From assembly GCF_031626875.1 (NCBI RefSeq), contig NZ_JANDMF010000018.1, positions 1-64,000 on the forward strand: 64,000 nucleotides of DNA, written 5' to 3'. The stretch comes from Clostridium sp031626875. GTDB taxonomy: Bacteria > Bacillota > Clostridia > Clostridiales > Clostridiaceae. The translations under genes were made by a program, and so were the position numbers. A model generated the notes under the pieces. The model searched no databases and was not told where the DNA came from. It saw only the letters and a list, made by a program, of their open reading frames with translations. This document shows positions 36,376 through 45,790 of this stretch, piece after piece (positions within the stretch are counted from its first letter, which is position 1; each line of letters starts with the position of its first letter).

Positions 36376-37131
36376 ATGAGAGTTTTAGAGTGCAAAAAAG
36401 TAACTAAAATATATGATGCTTATAAAGGAGCAGACGTTGTAAAAGCTTTAAATGGGATATCATTTATGGTTCACGAGGGAGATTTCTTAGGGGTAATGGG
36501 TCCAAGTGGAAGTGGTAAAACTACATTATTAAATATATTAGCAGGAATTGATAAATCCACTGCTGGAGAAGTGTTAATAGGAGAAAAAAATACTCAAAAT
36601 ATGAAAAAAGATGAGCTTGTTCTTTTTAGAAGAAATAATATTGGTTTTGTTTTTCAAGAGTTTAATCTTTTAGATAGTTTAACTGTAAAGGAAAATATTG
36701 CGTTCCCATTAACATTGGATAGATTAAAGCCTAAGGTAGTTGAGGAGAAAGTTAATGAATTAATTGAGTATTTTGGACTAGAACAAGTTAAGAATAGTTA
36801 TCCATATAACATTTCAGGTGGACAAAAACAAAGAGTAGCAGAGGCTAGAGCTTTAATTAAAGAACCTAAAATAGTACTTGCAGATGAACCTACAGGAAAT
36901 TTAGATTCAAAATCATCAGCTAATATAATGGAGAGTTTTAAAAAGATAAATAAAGAGAAAAAGTCTACTATTGTCATGGTTACTCATGATCCATTTGCTG
37001 CGTCCTTTTGCACAAGAATAATATTTATAAAAGATGGGAGTATAAAACTTGAAATAAATTCAAATGGAAATAGAAAGGAATTCTTTGACAAGGTAATGGA
37101 AGCTCAATTGGTTATGGGAGGACAAGAGTAA
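36376..37131 (+). CDS. BceA-like ABC ATPase
   Basis: The 251-residue ATPase shows Walker A GPSGSGKTT, FQEFNLLDSLTV, signature ISGGQKQRVAEARAL, Walker B IVLADEPTGNLD and VTHD. These are the features of the peptide-resistance group. An upstream ATG at 36325 lacks a ribosome site; GAAGTGAG lies ~8 nt before ATG 36376. Its stop overlaps the start of the first permease by one base. A 160-bp gap with no strong terminator separates it from the kinase gene. Confidence 0.94.
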   Translation: MRVLECKKVTKIYDAYKGADVVKALNGISFMVHEGDFLGVMGPSGSGKTTLLNILAGIDKSTAGEVLIGEKNTQNMKKDELVLFRRNNIGFVFQEFNLLDSLTVKENIAFPLTLDRLKPKVVEEKVNELIEYFGLEQVKNSYPYNISGGQKQRVAEARALIKEPKIVLADEPTGNLDSKSSANIMESFKKINKEKKSTIVMVTHDPFAASFCTRIIFIKDGSIKLEINSNGNRKEFFDKVMEAQLVMGGQE

Positions 37132-39101
37132 TGGAGTTCTCATCATTAATAAGGAAAAACATTAAGTATAACATGAGGAATTATACATCCTATCTTATTG
37201 GGAATAGCATAATACAATGTATTCTTTTCATGTTTTTTACTTTATCTTTTAGTCCAGATTTCATGAATATAGATGAACCTGCTTTTATAAAAAATGACTT
37301 TCCACCAGTAGTTGTTTTAATGGTAGCCTTTTCTATTACATTTATTATTTTTACTACAGTATCATTTACAAAGTATAGGGGAAAAGAATTTGGGGTCTAT
37401 TTCACAATAGGTTTGACATGGAAAGAAATAATAAAAATACTTTTTTATGAAAATATTATAATTTCTTTAGTATCTTTTGTGTTGGCTTCAGTTGTTGGAA
37501 GTGTATTTTCAAAGCTTTTTCAAATGGCTATATGGAAGATATTAAATGTGGATAGTATAAGTATTGCTTTGAATTTTAGAGTTTATGGAGCAATAATATT
37601 AATTTCCTTTAGTATATTTTTATTTACTAGCCTATATCAAATGTTCTTTTTAAAGAAGTATTCAATTGCCAGCATATTGAAATCAAAGTCAAAAAGGGAT
37701 GTAGGTAGTACTAGCACTGCTTTGGGAATATTAGGAATTGTAATTCTTATAATTTCTGTAATTACAATTAATATTTCTTTTGGCAATTTTTATAATAATG
37801 GAGGAATTATAACTTATTCTATAATTGGGTTAATAATAGCCATTTATTTATTAATTGGATATTTTATGACTCTAATCTCAAAGATATTGAAATTGTTTAA
37901 AAGTTTTTATAATAATAATATTTTATTTGTTAAATCACTTTCACATAGATTTATTTCATATAGAAGAGTGCTATTTGTAGTTACATTAATGGTTGCAGGA
38001 GCTATAACATGCATATCTATAGCCTATAGTAATTACAAATCAACAGAAGAAATTGTTAATAAACAATATCCATATGATATTAGCTTTATAGTTGATAAAG
38101 GTCAAAAGAGTAATTTAGATATTAAAGATATTACCTTTAGTAATATAGAGGGAGTAAAAAAATATATAGAATTAGAAGGAATTAATATGCCTGATATAAG
38201 AATATCAGAAGATAAATGTAAAGTGTATGGTAGTAAATTATTAGTAATAAGTGAGGAGAGTTATAAAACACTAGGAAAAGATGCATTAAATTTAAAAAGA
38301 GGTGAAGTCCTATTTTCATATGCTGATAAGGGTATGAATTCTAATCAAGAAGGATTCATTTTAGATTTAACTAATAAAGGAATAAAGAGCAGTGGAGTAT
38401 CTTTTAATTCTTATAAAGAAGAAAATAATTCAGATAATTATATATACATTAAAAAAGAAAATAGAATAGATGAAATTACTAATTCAGTAAATTATTTGGC
38501 AAATCACGATTATTTTAGATGTGATGCCTTAGTTGTTAGTAATGAAGATTATAAACTAATGAAAGAAAAAGTAAGTGATGATATGGTTAGTTACGATATT
38601 CTCATTAATGTTAATAATAATGCTGAATTTGAGAATTTAAAAGATAAATTAGATGAGAGTTTAGGAAAAAAAGTTAGTAATTCATTAACAATAAAAAAGG
38701 ATTTCTTAAATCCAGAAATAAAGGAGAATAGTTTCTTACTGTTTGTATGTAGTTTTATAGGGATTATGCTTTTAATAGGAAGTGCAGCAGTTTTATACTT
38801 TAAAGCTATGACAACCATAGAAGAGGATAGGGAAAGAAGTAAACAATTAGTTAAATTAGGTTTAACTAAGAAGGAAATTAGTAAATTATCTATACAGGAA
38901 TTAGGAATAATATTTCTTGTTCCTCCTGGTATAGCATTGGTGCTTGTTGGATATTTATTGTATGAAATTTTTAGTGTTATTAACGATGGTGAGAATTTGT
39001 GGAGATATAGTTTAAATGTTTTTATAGTGTATTCTATTATTCAAATTATTTTCTTTATTTTAACTAGTAGCAAATATAAAAGGCAACTTAATAGAGATTA
39101 G
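37131..39101 (+). CDS. BceB-like ABC permease (copy 1)
   Basis: This 656-residue permease has ten expected spans and a large extracellular domain (about residues 305-530) between spans 7 and 8, as in BceB/VraG-type proteins that bind antimicrobial peptide-lipid complexes. Landmarks: FTKYRGKEFGVYFTIGLTWKEI, FLKKYSIASILKSKSKRDVGS and SAAVLYFKAMTTIEEDRERSKQLVKLGLTKKE. It is followed after 25 bp by a paralogue, so the module has one ATPase and two full permeases. Confidence 0.93.
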   Translation: MEFSSLIRKNIKYNMRNYTSYLIGNSIIQCILFMFFTLSFSPDFMNIDEPAFIKNDFPPVVVLMVAFSITFIIFTTVSFTKYRGKEFGVYFTIGLTWKEIIKILFYENIIISLVSFVLASVVGSVFSKLFQMAIWKILNVDSISIALNFRVYGAIILISFSIFLFTSLYQMFFLKKYSIASILKSKSKRDVGSTSTALGILGIVILIISVITINISFGNFYNNGGIITYSIIGLIIAIYLLIGYFMTLISKILKLFKSFYNNNILFVKSLSHRFISYRRVLFVVTLMVAGAITCISIAYSNYKSTEEIVNKQYPYDISFIVDKGQKSNLDIKDITFSNIEGVKKYIELEGINMPDIRISEDKCKVYGSKLLVISEESYKTLGKDALNLKRGEVLFSYADKGMNSNQEGFILDLTNKGIKSSGVSFNSYKEENNSDNYIYIKKENRIDEITNSVNYLANHDYFRCDALVVSNEDYKLMKEKVSDDMVSYDILINVNNNAEFENLKDKLDESLGKKVSNSLTIKKDFLNPEIKENSFLLFVCSFIGIMLLIGSAAVLYFKAMTTIEEDRERSKQLVKLGLTKKEISKLSIQELGIIFLVPPGIALVLVGYLLYEIFSVINDGENLWRYSLNVFIVYSIIQIIFFILTSSKYKRQLNRD

Positions 39102-39125
39102 AATAATAGGAGGAGTAAAAGAATA

Positions 39126-41105
39126 ATGGAATTTTCATATTTAGTTAGAAAAAATATTAGATACAATATAAAAAAATATATAGCTTATCTCATTGGAAAT
39201 AGTTTAATTCAATGCATACTGTTCATGTTTTTTACATTAGTTTATAGCAAAGAATTTATGGAATCAGATAAAACTACTGCAATAAAATCAACTTTTTCTA
39301 GTGTAATTGTATTTATGATGGCTTTTTCAGTTTTATTTATTGTTTTTACAACAATGTCTTTTACAAAGTATAGAGGAAAAGAATTTGGTGTCTATTTTAC
39401 AATAGGTTTAACTTGGAGAGAAATAATAAAAATATTATGCTATGAAAATCTTATAATTTCTTCAGTTTCATTCGTATTTGCATCTATTAGTGGAAGTTTA
39501 TTTTCAAAGTTATTTCAAATGGCTATATGCCGTATATTAAAGCTTGATAATGTAAGTATTACTATAAATATTAAAGTATATGTAACTATATTAGTAATTT
39601 CAGTTTTTATATATTTATTTATGATATTATATCAAATGGTATTTTTAAAAAGATATTCAATAGTAAATATATTAAAGTCAAAATCAAAAAAAGATGTAGG
39701 AAGTATAAGTGTTACTTTGGGGATAATTGGCTTAATGATTTTTATAGTTTCAATTTACACATTTAAAACTGCTTTAAATAAGATTATAAATGCAAATATA
39801 GATGGAATGAATAATTTATTTGTATTTTCAGCTTTAGGGATAGTAGTAGCTGCATATTTATTAATTGGTTATTTCATAGCTGTGATTGCAAAAATGCTAA
39901 AGATTTTTAGAGAATTTTATAATAACAATATTCTATTTGTGAGTTCCCTTTCTCATAGATTTATATCTTATAGAGCAGTATTATTTATAGTTACATTGAT
40001 GGTTGGTGTAGCTGTAACATTTATAACAATTGCATATAGCACCTATATATCAACTAAAAGACAAAATGATATAAGATATCCTTATGATTTTAGTTTAGTT
40101 TTTAGCAAAGAAGAGATAGGTAATAAAAATATTAAAGATTTTATGCTGAAAAATTTAAAAAAGGTTAATAATTACAACGAATTAGAAGGAGTAACTATCC
40201 CCAATATTAGAATAGTGGACAATCAATGTAAGTGGCAAGGATTTTATATGTTAGTTATAAGTGAAGCTAATTACAAAAAAATATCTAGCGAAGACTTAAA
40301 TTTGAAAAAAGGGGAGGTTTTATTTTCTTATCCTAAAAAGGCTATGACTCCACTAAATGAGGATTTACTTTTAGATTTAACTAAAAGTAAAATAAATGAA
40401 ATAGAAGTATCATTAGAGGATTATAAGAAAAATCATAAAGCAGAAGATTATATGTATATTTGCAAGGAAAATATAAGATATAGAATGTCTATACTTTTAA
40501 ATTATAATTATGACAGATTAAATGTTTTGGTTGTAAATAATGAAGATTATAATGTGATTAAAACTAGATTAGGTGATGAAAAGGTTACTTATGATGTGTC
40601 TATTAATGGAATCTTAGAAAATGATGATTATAAAATGTTAAAGAAGAAGGTACAGGATAGTTTTGGAGAAAAAGTTTCTGATTCATTAATTATAAAAAAA
40701 GAACTTCTTGAAAAGGACATAAATGAAAATGGATTTCTACTATTTGTTTATAGTTTTATGGGTATGATGCTTTTGATAGGAAGTGCAGCAGTTTTATATT
40801 TTAAAGCTATAACAGATATAGAAGAAGATAAAGAGAGAGGTAGTAAGCTAAGGAAAATAGGCTTAAGTAAAAGAGAAATAAACAAATTATCTATGCAAGA
40901 GTTAGGTGTTATATTTTTCACTCCTTCTATTATAGGGTTAGTAGGCTCAGGATATTTTTTAACTAGTGTTTTCAATATTATGAGTGATGGTGAGTATATG
41001 AAAAAAAATAGTTTAACTATTTTTATAATATATTTCATAATTCAAGTTATATTCTATTGTTTAACTAGCAGTAAATATAAAAGAGAAATTAATCAGAGTA
41101 TATAG
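39126..41105 (+). CDS. BceB-like ABC permease (copy 2)
   Basis: A 659-residue paralogue of the preceding permease, clearly alike in the membrane parts (FTKYRGKEFGVYFTIGLTWREI; SAAVLYFKAITDIEEDKERGSKLRKIGLSKRE) and less so in the extracellular domain. A tandem duplication with diverged sensor domains is the likely origin. The pair may form a heterodimer or serve different peptides; the sequence cannot tell. AGGAGG precedes the start. Confidence 0.93.
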   Translation: MEFSYLVRKNIRYNIKKYIAYLIGNSLIQCILFMFFTLVYSKEFMESDKTTAIKSTFSSVIVFMMAFSVLFIVFTTMSFTKYRGKEFGVYFTIGLTWREIIKILCYENLIISSVSFVFASISGSLFSKLFQMAICRILKLDNVSITINIKVYVTILVISVFIYLFMILYQMVFLKRYSIVNILKSKSKKDVGSISVTLGIIGLMIFIVSIYTFKTALNKIINANIDGMNNLFVFSALGIVVAAYLLIGYFIAVIAKMLKIFREFYNNNILFVSSLSHRFISYRAVLFIVTLMVGVAVTFITIAYSTYISTKRQNDIRYPYDFSLVFSKEEIGNKNIKDFMLKNLKKVNNYNELEGVTIPNIRIVDNQCKWQGFYMLVISEANYKKISSEDLNLKKGEVLFSYPKKAMTPLNEDLLLDLTKSKINEIEVSLEDYKKNHKAEDYMYICKENIRYRMSILLNYNYDRLNVLVVNNEDYNVIKTRLGDEKVTYDVSINGILENDDYKMLKKKVQDSFGEKVSDSLIIKKELLEKDINENGFLLFVYSFMGMMLLIGSAAVLYFKAITDIEEDKERGSKLRKIGLSKREINKLSMQELGVIFFTPSIIGLVGSGYFLTSVFNIMSDGEYMKKNSLTIFIIYFIIQVIFYCLTSSKYKREINQSI

Positions 41106-41114
41106 GAGGAGATT

Positions 41115-42635
41115 ATGGAAAGTAAATTTAGCGTTATATGTACAAATTTCATGAATAAAACAATTAGAAAATTATTATATTTAATTTTAATTGGAAACAT
41201 AGGAGCAATAGGATTAAGTATTATTGGGTGGAATAAGAGTACAATACCATTTCTGATTATAGGAACAATTTCTATATTTATAGGATATAAAATAATTAGA
41301 GCCAATATATCTAATGTACAAAAACTGAGTCTTATTTTGATAATTGCACTTACTCTTCGGCTATTATGGTTTTTGAATATTCCAAGTGTGCCAGTTTCAG
41401 ATTTTAGTCTAATAAATGAAGCAGCTATTAGCTTTTTAAATGGAGATAGAAGTATGTTTAGGGGAACTGAATATATATCAAGATTTCCTCATCTTACAGG
41501 AATGCTTCTGTATATGGCTTTAATAAATTTTTTGTTTCCTATAAAAAGTATAATAGTTATGAAATTTATAAATCTATTTTTAGGGTTAATAGATATAATT
41601 TTAATTTATCTAATAACTGATCTTATATTTAAAAATAAGATATATGCACAAATTTCAGCATTTATGGCTTCAGTATTCCCCCCGCTTATAACTTATACAA
41701 CAGTATTTTGTAGTGAAAATATTGCAATGCCATTTTACTTGCTAAGTATATATTTATTTGTTCATCATTTAAGAAATAGAAACAGTAAATTTCAACTTTT
41801 ACTATGTGGTGTGATTTTATCTATAGGCAATTTTTTTAGAACTATAGCAACAGTGATTTTAATAGCTTATATATTATATGTGATAATATATTCTTTAGGG
41901 GCTATTTATGAGAAATTAAGAGATATAGTTATATTAATTATTTCATATATATCAATAACTCTTATAATTAGCACAACACTTCAATCTTTGAATATTATAG
42001 AAAAGCCCCTTTGGAAACCAAGTGAATCTAAAATAACAAGTGTATTAAAAGGAAGTAATTATAAAAGCTTCGGAAGATTTAATAGTGAAGATGCAGATTT
42101 TATAAATGAACATTTAGATAACTATGAAGAATTAAAAGAAAAGTCTAAGGAAATAATTTTAGATAGGTATAAATCACATTCTATATTTGATACTACATTA
42201 TTTTTAATAGAAAAATTTACATTACAATGGAGTGTTGGTGATTTTGAGGGCCATTTTTGGGCTCAAACAGATGTGCCAGAAGAAGATATAAAATTCCCCA
42301 TAAAACAAATAGAAGGTTCATTAGCATTTCAATTAATATATTTTATAATAGTGACTTTAGTATTTATAGGATTAAAGAATGATCAAGTTTTAAGACATGT
42401 TAAAGAAGCAAATTTACTTTATCTAATAATAGGTGGGTATGGACTAACCTATTTAATAACAGAGACACAGGGAAGATACTCATATATATGTTGTTATATT
42501 ATAATATTTTTATCTATAGCTGGAGTAGACAGTGTAATGCAAAAGTTTAAAACTAAATCAAGAAGTGGTGTTATTCAAGCTGAAATTCTGAGGGAAAATG
42601 AGTCTGCTATAAGTAATAATGAAAACGTTTTCTAA
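41115..42635 (+). CDS. GT39/PMT-like polytopic membrane protein
   Basis: A 506-residue protein with about 12 hydrophobic segments and an outside-facing loop containing VPVSDFSLINEAAISFLNGD, reminiscent of the acidic first-loop motif of GT39/ArnT-type transferases. It ends in a cytoplasmic tail. It starts 10 bp after the second permease with an AGGAGGAG site, so it belongs to the Bce-like operon. A sugar transfer to a surface polymer could add to peptide resistance; this role is inferred from position. A perfect cre-like sequence (42619-42633) lies over its last codons. Confidence 0.7.
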   Translation: MESKFSVICTNFMNKTIRKLLYLILIGNIGAIGLSIIGWNKSTIPFLIIGTISIFIGYKIIRANISNVQKLSLILIIALTLRLLWFLNIPSVPVSDFSLINEAAISFLNGDRSMFRGTEYISRFPHLTGMLLYMALINFLFPIKSIIVMKFINLFLGLIDIILIYLITDLIFKNKIYAQISAFMASVFPPLITYTTVFCSENIAMPFYLLSIYLFVHHLRNRNSKFQLLLCGVILSIGNFFRTIATVILIAYILYVIIYSLGAIYEKLRDIVILIISYISITLIISTTLQSLNIIEKPLWKPSESKITSVLKGSNYKSFGRFNSEDADFINEHLDNYEELKEKSKEIILDRYKSHSIFDTTLFLIEKFTLQWSVGDFEGHFWAQTDVPEEDIKFPIKQIEGSLAFQLIYFIIVTLVFIGLKNDQVLRHVKEANLLYLIIGGYGLTYLITETQGRYSYICCYIIIFLSIAGVDSVMQKFKTKSRSGVIQAEILRENESAISNNENVF

Positions 42636-42721
42636 GTTTAAGGGGATCTAATATAAATAATAAGAAGTATATATGTTATAATTTTAAGTACAAATTTTGT
42701 TAAAAGAAGGAGGTTATGAGT

Positions 42722-43264
42722 ATGGTTATTAAAAGTAAAACAATAGAGGGAAAGAATTTAGCATGGTTACTTCGTTCACCAACAAAAGATGATGCAGCAG
42801 AATTATCAAAGCTAAGGGTCAAAATTGATGGGGAGACAGAAAATTTAGATAGAGAGTTTGGAGAAGGACTATTAACAAGAGAAGATTTTGAGGAATTAAT
42901 ACATGAAGATTCAAAAGCAGAAAAAAATATATTTTTAATTGCAGAAGTGGATGGGAAAATAGTTGGCTTTTCAAGATTAGAAGGAAATAATCTAAGTAGA
43001 TTTAGGCATAAGGCAGAATTTGGAATATGTATTTTAAAAGAATATTGGGGATTTGGAATGGGAAAAATTCTTATAGAAAACATTTTAGAGTTTGCAAAAT
43101 CAGCAGATATAAAAAAGGTATCATTGTATGTAGTAGAAACAAACACAAAAGCAATAGAACTATATAAAAAATATGGCTTTGTGGAAGAGGGAATATTGAA
43201 AAAAGATAGAATTCATAAAGATGGTCATTATTATAATACTGTAGTTATGGCTAAATTTTTATAA
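42722..43264 (+). CDS. GNAT-family N-acetyltransferase
   Basis: The 180-residue protein shows the acetyl-CoA binding motif EYWGFGMGKILIENILEFAK and the family's C-terminal VETNTKAIELYKKYGFVEEGILKK. N-terminal residues match RimJ/RimL- and YdaF-like GNATs acting on small molecules or protein N-termini; the substrate is unknown. ATG 42716 is two bases from AAGGAGG; ATG 42722, 8 nt away, is preferred. A palindromic repeat element starts directly after the stop. Confidence 0.88.
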   Translation: MVIKSKTIEGKNLAWLLRSPTKDDAAELSKLRVKIDGETENLDREFGEGLLTREDFEELIHEDSKAEKNIFLIAEVDGKIVGFSRLEGNNLSRFRHKAEFGICILKEYWGFGMGKILIENILEFAKSADIKKVSLYVVETNTKAIELYKKYGFVEEGILKKDRIHKDGHYYNTVVMAKFL

Positions 43265-43421
43265 GGGACATGAAAATAAATAATAGGTCCAAATTTGCCA
43301 TGAATATTTTTTGTCAGGCAAGGAAGCAGATTGGTCTCATAGCGGGCTATTAGGGCAATCTGCTGACGCAGGATGATGGAAAATAGTCCGGCGAATTGAC
43401 CTGTTATTTTTTGATTGTTCC
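43265..43421 (+). repeat. Imperfectly palindromic repeat element, copy A
   Basis: A 157-bp element whose left half reads, in reverse complement, much like its right half. The termini are GGGACATGAAAATAAATAA and the inverse of TTATTTTTTGATTGTTCC; GGTCCAAATTTGCC faces GGCGAATTGACC. It starts directly after the acetyltransferase stop and is flanked by TAA on both sides. A shorter inverted copy is at 54619-54738. Compared with that copy, it has ~37 extra bases at the tip, bounded by GGCA repeats. Confidence 0.8.
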
Positions 43422-43439
43422 TAAGGGAGTAGATTAAAG

Positions 43440-44174
43440 ATGAAGATATCTAATGGAGTTGAAATGCTTGAAATAAAGGGAGAAGTGCGTGGACAAGCGA
43501 AGGTAATATATCCTACACTAATACATGATGAGGATAATGTAATCTTAGTTGATGCTGGGTTTCCAGAACAGTTTGATATAATACGTGAAGAGATTGAAAA
43601 GGCTGGTGTATCATTTGATAAATTAAAGACGATTATATTAACTCATCATGATATTGATCATGTTGGAAGTTTAAAAAAGTTTGTAGAGACGTTACCTGAA
43701 GTTAAAGTGTTAACTCATGAAGAAGAAAAGCCATATATTAATGGAGAAAAAACTCCACATAAATTAGCTCAACTTGAAAAAAACTTTGATTCATTACCTA
43801 GTAATATGAAGATGTTTGTTCAAAGTTTTAAATCTGGTTTTGAAAATTCCAGAGTTGATATAGATAAAACTTTTATAGATGGAGAAGAGTTACCATACCT
43901 AGGTGGAATAAAAGTTATCTATACTCCAGGACATACTATTGGACATAGCTCTTTATATATTAAAGAAAGCAAAATTCTTATAGTTGGAGATAATTTAATG
44001 GTGGAGGATGGAAAGCTTGTTAAGGCTTCTTCATCAATTAATTTTGATAACAAATTATATGAAGAGTCTTTGAAAAAATTTAAGAATTTTGATATAGAAT
44101 CAGTAATTTGCTATCATGGTGGGCTATATAGAGGCAAGGTAAATGAACGTATAGAACAATTAATAAATGAATAA
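43440..44174 (+). CDS. Metallo-beta-lactamase-fold hydrolase
   Basis: This 244-residue protein has the MBL metal motif in the form THHDIDHVG (HxDxDH, as in YflN-like proteins). It is followed by the expected YTPGHTIGHSSLY, VGDNLM and a C-terminal CYHGG that carry the remaining ligands. The reaction is unknown; relatives are glyoxalase-II-like or lactonase-like. The start follows AAGGGAG, which lies just right of the repeat element. Confidence 0.9.
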   Translation: MKISNGVEMLEIKGEVRGQAKVIYPTLIHDEDNVILVDAGFPEQFDIIREEIEKAGVSFDKLKTIILTHHDIDHVGSLKKFVETLPEVKVLTHEEEKPYINGEKTPHKLAQLEKNFDSLPSNMKMFVQSFKSGFENSRVDIDKTFIDGEELPYLGGIKVIYTPGHTIGHSSLYIKESKILIVGDNLMVEDGKLVKASSSINFDNKLYEESLKKFKNFDIESVICYHGGLYRGKVNERIEQLINE

Positions 44175-44209
44175 AAGTTTATAAAATCTTATAGGTTACA
44201 TTTATGATA

Positions 44210-44257
44210 ATATTCCTATATTCTTCTCCATATATATGGAGAGGAATATAGGAATAT
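44210..44257. repeat. 48-bp near-perfect palindrome
   Basis: ATATTCCTATATTC...GAATATAGGAATAT with CTCCATATATATGGAG at the centre pairs along the full length with one G-T exception. No T run follows on either strand, so simple termination is doubtful; it could end the small minus-strand ORF or be a protein-binding or recombination site. Confidence 0.8.
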
Positions 44258-44271
44258 GAATTCCTCAGCTT

Positions 44272-44361
44272 TCATAAGTTCATAAAAAAATGTCTATCAT
44301 AATCTAAAGCGCATTTATTAAAATAAATATCCATATTATCAATTTTAAAATTCATATCCAT
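44272..44361 (-). CDS. Possible 27-29-residue small protein
   Basis: A minus-strand ORF (MDMNFKIDNMDIYF...HFFMNL) has GGAGGA just before its first ATG (44361), better spaced for the second (44355). No family is recognised. It is short and lies between two structured repeats, so it may be a decayed piece. Confidence 0.3.
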   Translation of the reverse strand: MDMNFKIDNMDIYFNKCALDYDRHFFMNL

Positions 44362-44727
44362 TCCTCCAAAATATAATATAAATCATACTGGTTACAAACA
44401 TAACCTAATCACCCCTTAATATGATAATTTTTATTTGAGATACTAATTTGTAAGTTTTAAAATTTCAAATCCTGATTACATAAGTCGTATTGAGTTGGAA
44501 GGTTTATAATTAATTCAAGTTTGGTAAAGATACTTTTAAGAAAATAAGAACTACTTCAGGAATAATAAAATATCTTTCTAAGTGTTAAGTAAACATTTAT
44601 ACAAGGATAAGTATTAAAATATATATATGCAAGGGATAATGAAAATTGCTATATCTAATCAAGCATCTAGTAATGTGATGTTAGAATATCAATTTCAAAT
44701 TTCATTGTTAAAGGAAAGGAGTGTATT

Positions 44728-44946
44728 ATTTCTAAAAATGATGATATAGATGAAAATAGAATTTACATTGGTGGATGCTCTAATGGTGGTTATATGACAC
44801 TACTAATGATTCGAGATTACCCACCATATGAATACAATGGACATTGGTCATGGATTTATGTTTATAACAATGAATGTGAAACAATAATTGATGGGGAAAA
44901 AATAAGAATTATGGAGTGGATGGCTAATCAATCATTAAATAAATAA
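44728..44946 (+). pseudogene. Remnant of an alpha/beta-hydrolase (prolyl oligopeptidase/esterase family)
   Basis: The open frame reads KNDDIDENRIYIGGCSNGGYMTLLMIRDYP, which contains the nucleophile elbow GCSNGG. It then jumps to NGHWSWIYVYNNECETIIDG and IMEWMANQSLNK, which look like the C-terminal end of the same family. About 100 residues between (Asp and other parts) are missing and there is no start codon or N-terminal half. It is therefore a decayed gene with an internal deletion. A 36-codon ORF starting at 44640 (MKIAISNQASS) overlaps it in another frame and is probably accidental. Confidence 0.65.
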
Positions 44947-44979
44947 AATTATATATAAAAAATAGAAATAGAAAGATGG

Positions 44980-45027
44980 AGTTGTAATCAGAATGATTTG
45001 AAAATCATTTTGATACAACTTCTTTTT
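44980..45027. terminator. Terminator after the L,D-transpeptidase gene
   Basis: AGTTGTAATCAGAATGATT and AATCATTTTGATACAACT (44980-45020) pair with one bulge and a wobble; TTCTTTTT follows on the plus strand and TCTTTCTATT on the minus. Confidence 0.7.
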
Positions 45028-45409
45028 AAATTATCTTTACAGATGTTCCAACAGGTACTAAGTTGTAAATTTCTATTATATTTGGATTATAAGTTCTTAT
45101 GCATCCATTAGATACAGCTTTTCCTATAGAACTTGGATTATTTGTTCCATGAATACCATAATCTCCATTAGGAGCATTTAGCCCTAGCCACTTAGCTCCA
45201 AATGGACCACCAGGATTTTCAGCTTTATTGATTATTTTGAAATTTCCTTTAGGTGTAGGGCTAGATATTTTACCAACTGCAACAGGATAGGTTTTGAATA
45301 ACTTACCATCTTTAAATAAAGATAATTTTCTTGCAGCAACATCAATTGTAATACTATAGTTAGAAGAGCGATATAGATTTTCTTGGTCTTTAAAAAAGTA
45401 TATAAGCAT
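45026..45409 (-). CDS. YkuD-family L,D-transpeptidase
   Basis: Residues 10-127 form a YkuD domain: ITIDVAARKLSLFKDGKLFKTYPVAVGK, GGPFGAKWLGL, and the catalytic pair HGTNNPSSIG ... SNGCIR, with the nucleophile Cys. L,D-transpeptidases cross-link peptidoglycan stem peptides 3-3 or attach proteins. No signal peptide or LysM is seen, which is odd for a wall enzyme; a start 24 codons upstream would not create one. GGAG 7 nt before ATG 45409 favours the 127-residue form. Confidence 0.88.
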   Translation of the reverse strand: MLIYFFKDQENLYRSSNYSITIDVAARKLSLFKDGKLFKTYPVAVGKISSPTPKGNFKIINKAENPGGPFGAKWLGLNAPNGDYGIHGTNNPSSIGKAVSNGCIRTYNPNIIEIYNLVPVGTSVKII

Positions 45410-45685
45410 GTTTAGTCTCCATAAAAAAATATTCATACCGTCTATAATATGATAAGAAATGTGAGCTGTGAAAAAGAACATACTAATTTATATAATGCTT
45501 GTATACAAAATATAAAAAGCATAGTAAAATTATACAAGGAGCTATAAGTAGTTTGTAAATAGATATATAAGAAAGTTTGGTTATATATGTTTACAAGTAA
45601 ACTTAATAAAATAAAGGGGGAACAGAATTAAAAATAAAAAAGTAAACTATCATTATCTATTTTAGATATAGATTTAAGTTTTGTT

Positions 45686-45700
45686 TTGAAAACGTGTGCA
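45686..45700 (+). promoter_or_regulatory. cre-like / LacI-family operator
   Basis: TTGAAAACGTGTGCA fits WTGNAANCGNWNNCW at all but one position, and shares the AACGTGT core with the operators before the GPH symporter (30153, 30247). Confidence 0.5.
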
Positions 45701-45775
45701 GTAAAAAAGTATTTCAAAACATAAGAAAAATCTAAACCTTGTATACAGAAAATACTATAATCAAACACAGTACGA

Positions 45776-45790
45776 ATGGAAACGATTTCT
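45776..45790 (+). promoter_or_regulatory. cre site matching the CcpA consensus
   Basis: ATGGAAACGATTTCT matches WTGNAANCGNWNNCW at every fixed position. It lies 15 bp after a TATAAT and 131 bp before the pectinesterase start, a position for catabolite repression. Confidence 0.6.

Noticed and set aside
42619..42633. Perfect cre consensus ATGAAAACGTTTTCT
   Set aside because: It lies over the last codons of the GT39-like gene, about 90 bp before the acetyltransferase; it matches the consensus fully but position and coding use make function uncertain, so it is not listed as a feature.
44640..44750. 36-codon ORF MKIAISNQASS...
   Set aside because: Overlaps the esterase remnant in another frame and ends at once; likely chance.
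45589..45602. GTTTACAAGTAAAC palindrome as an operator of the L,D-transpeptidase or pectinesterase gene
   Set aside because: Far from both start codons with no promoter around it; mentioned only in the interval description.
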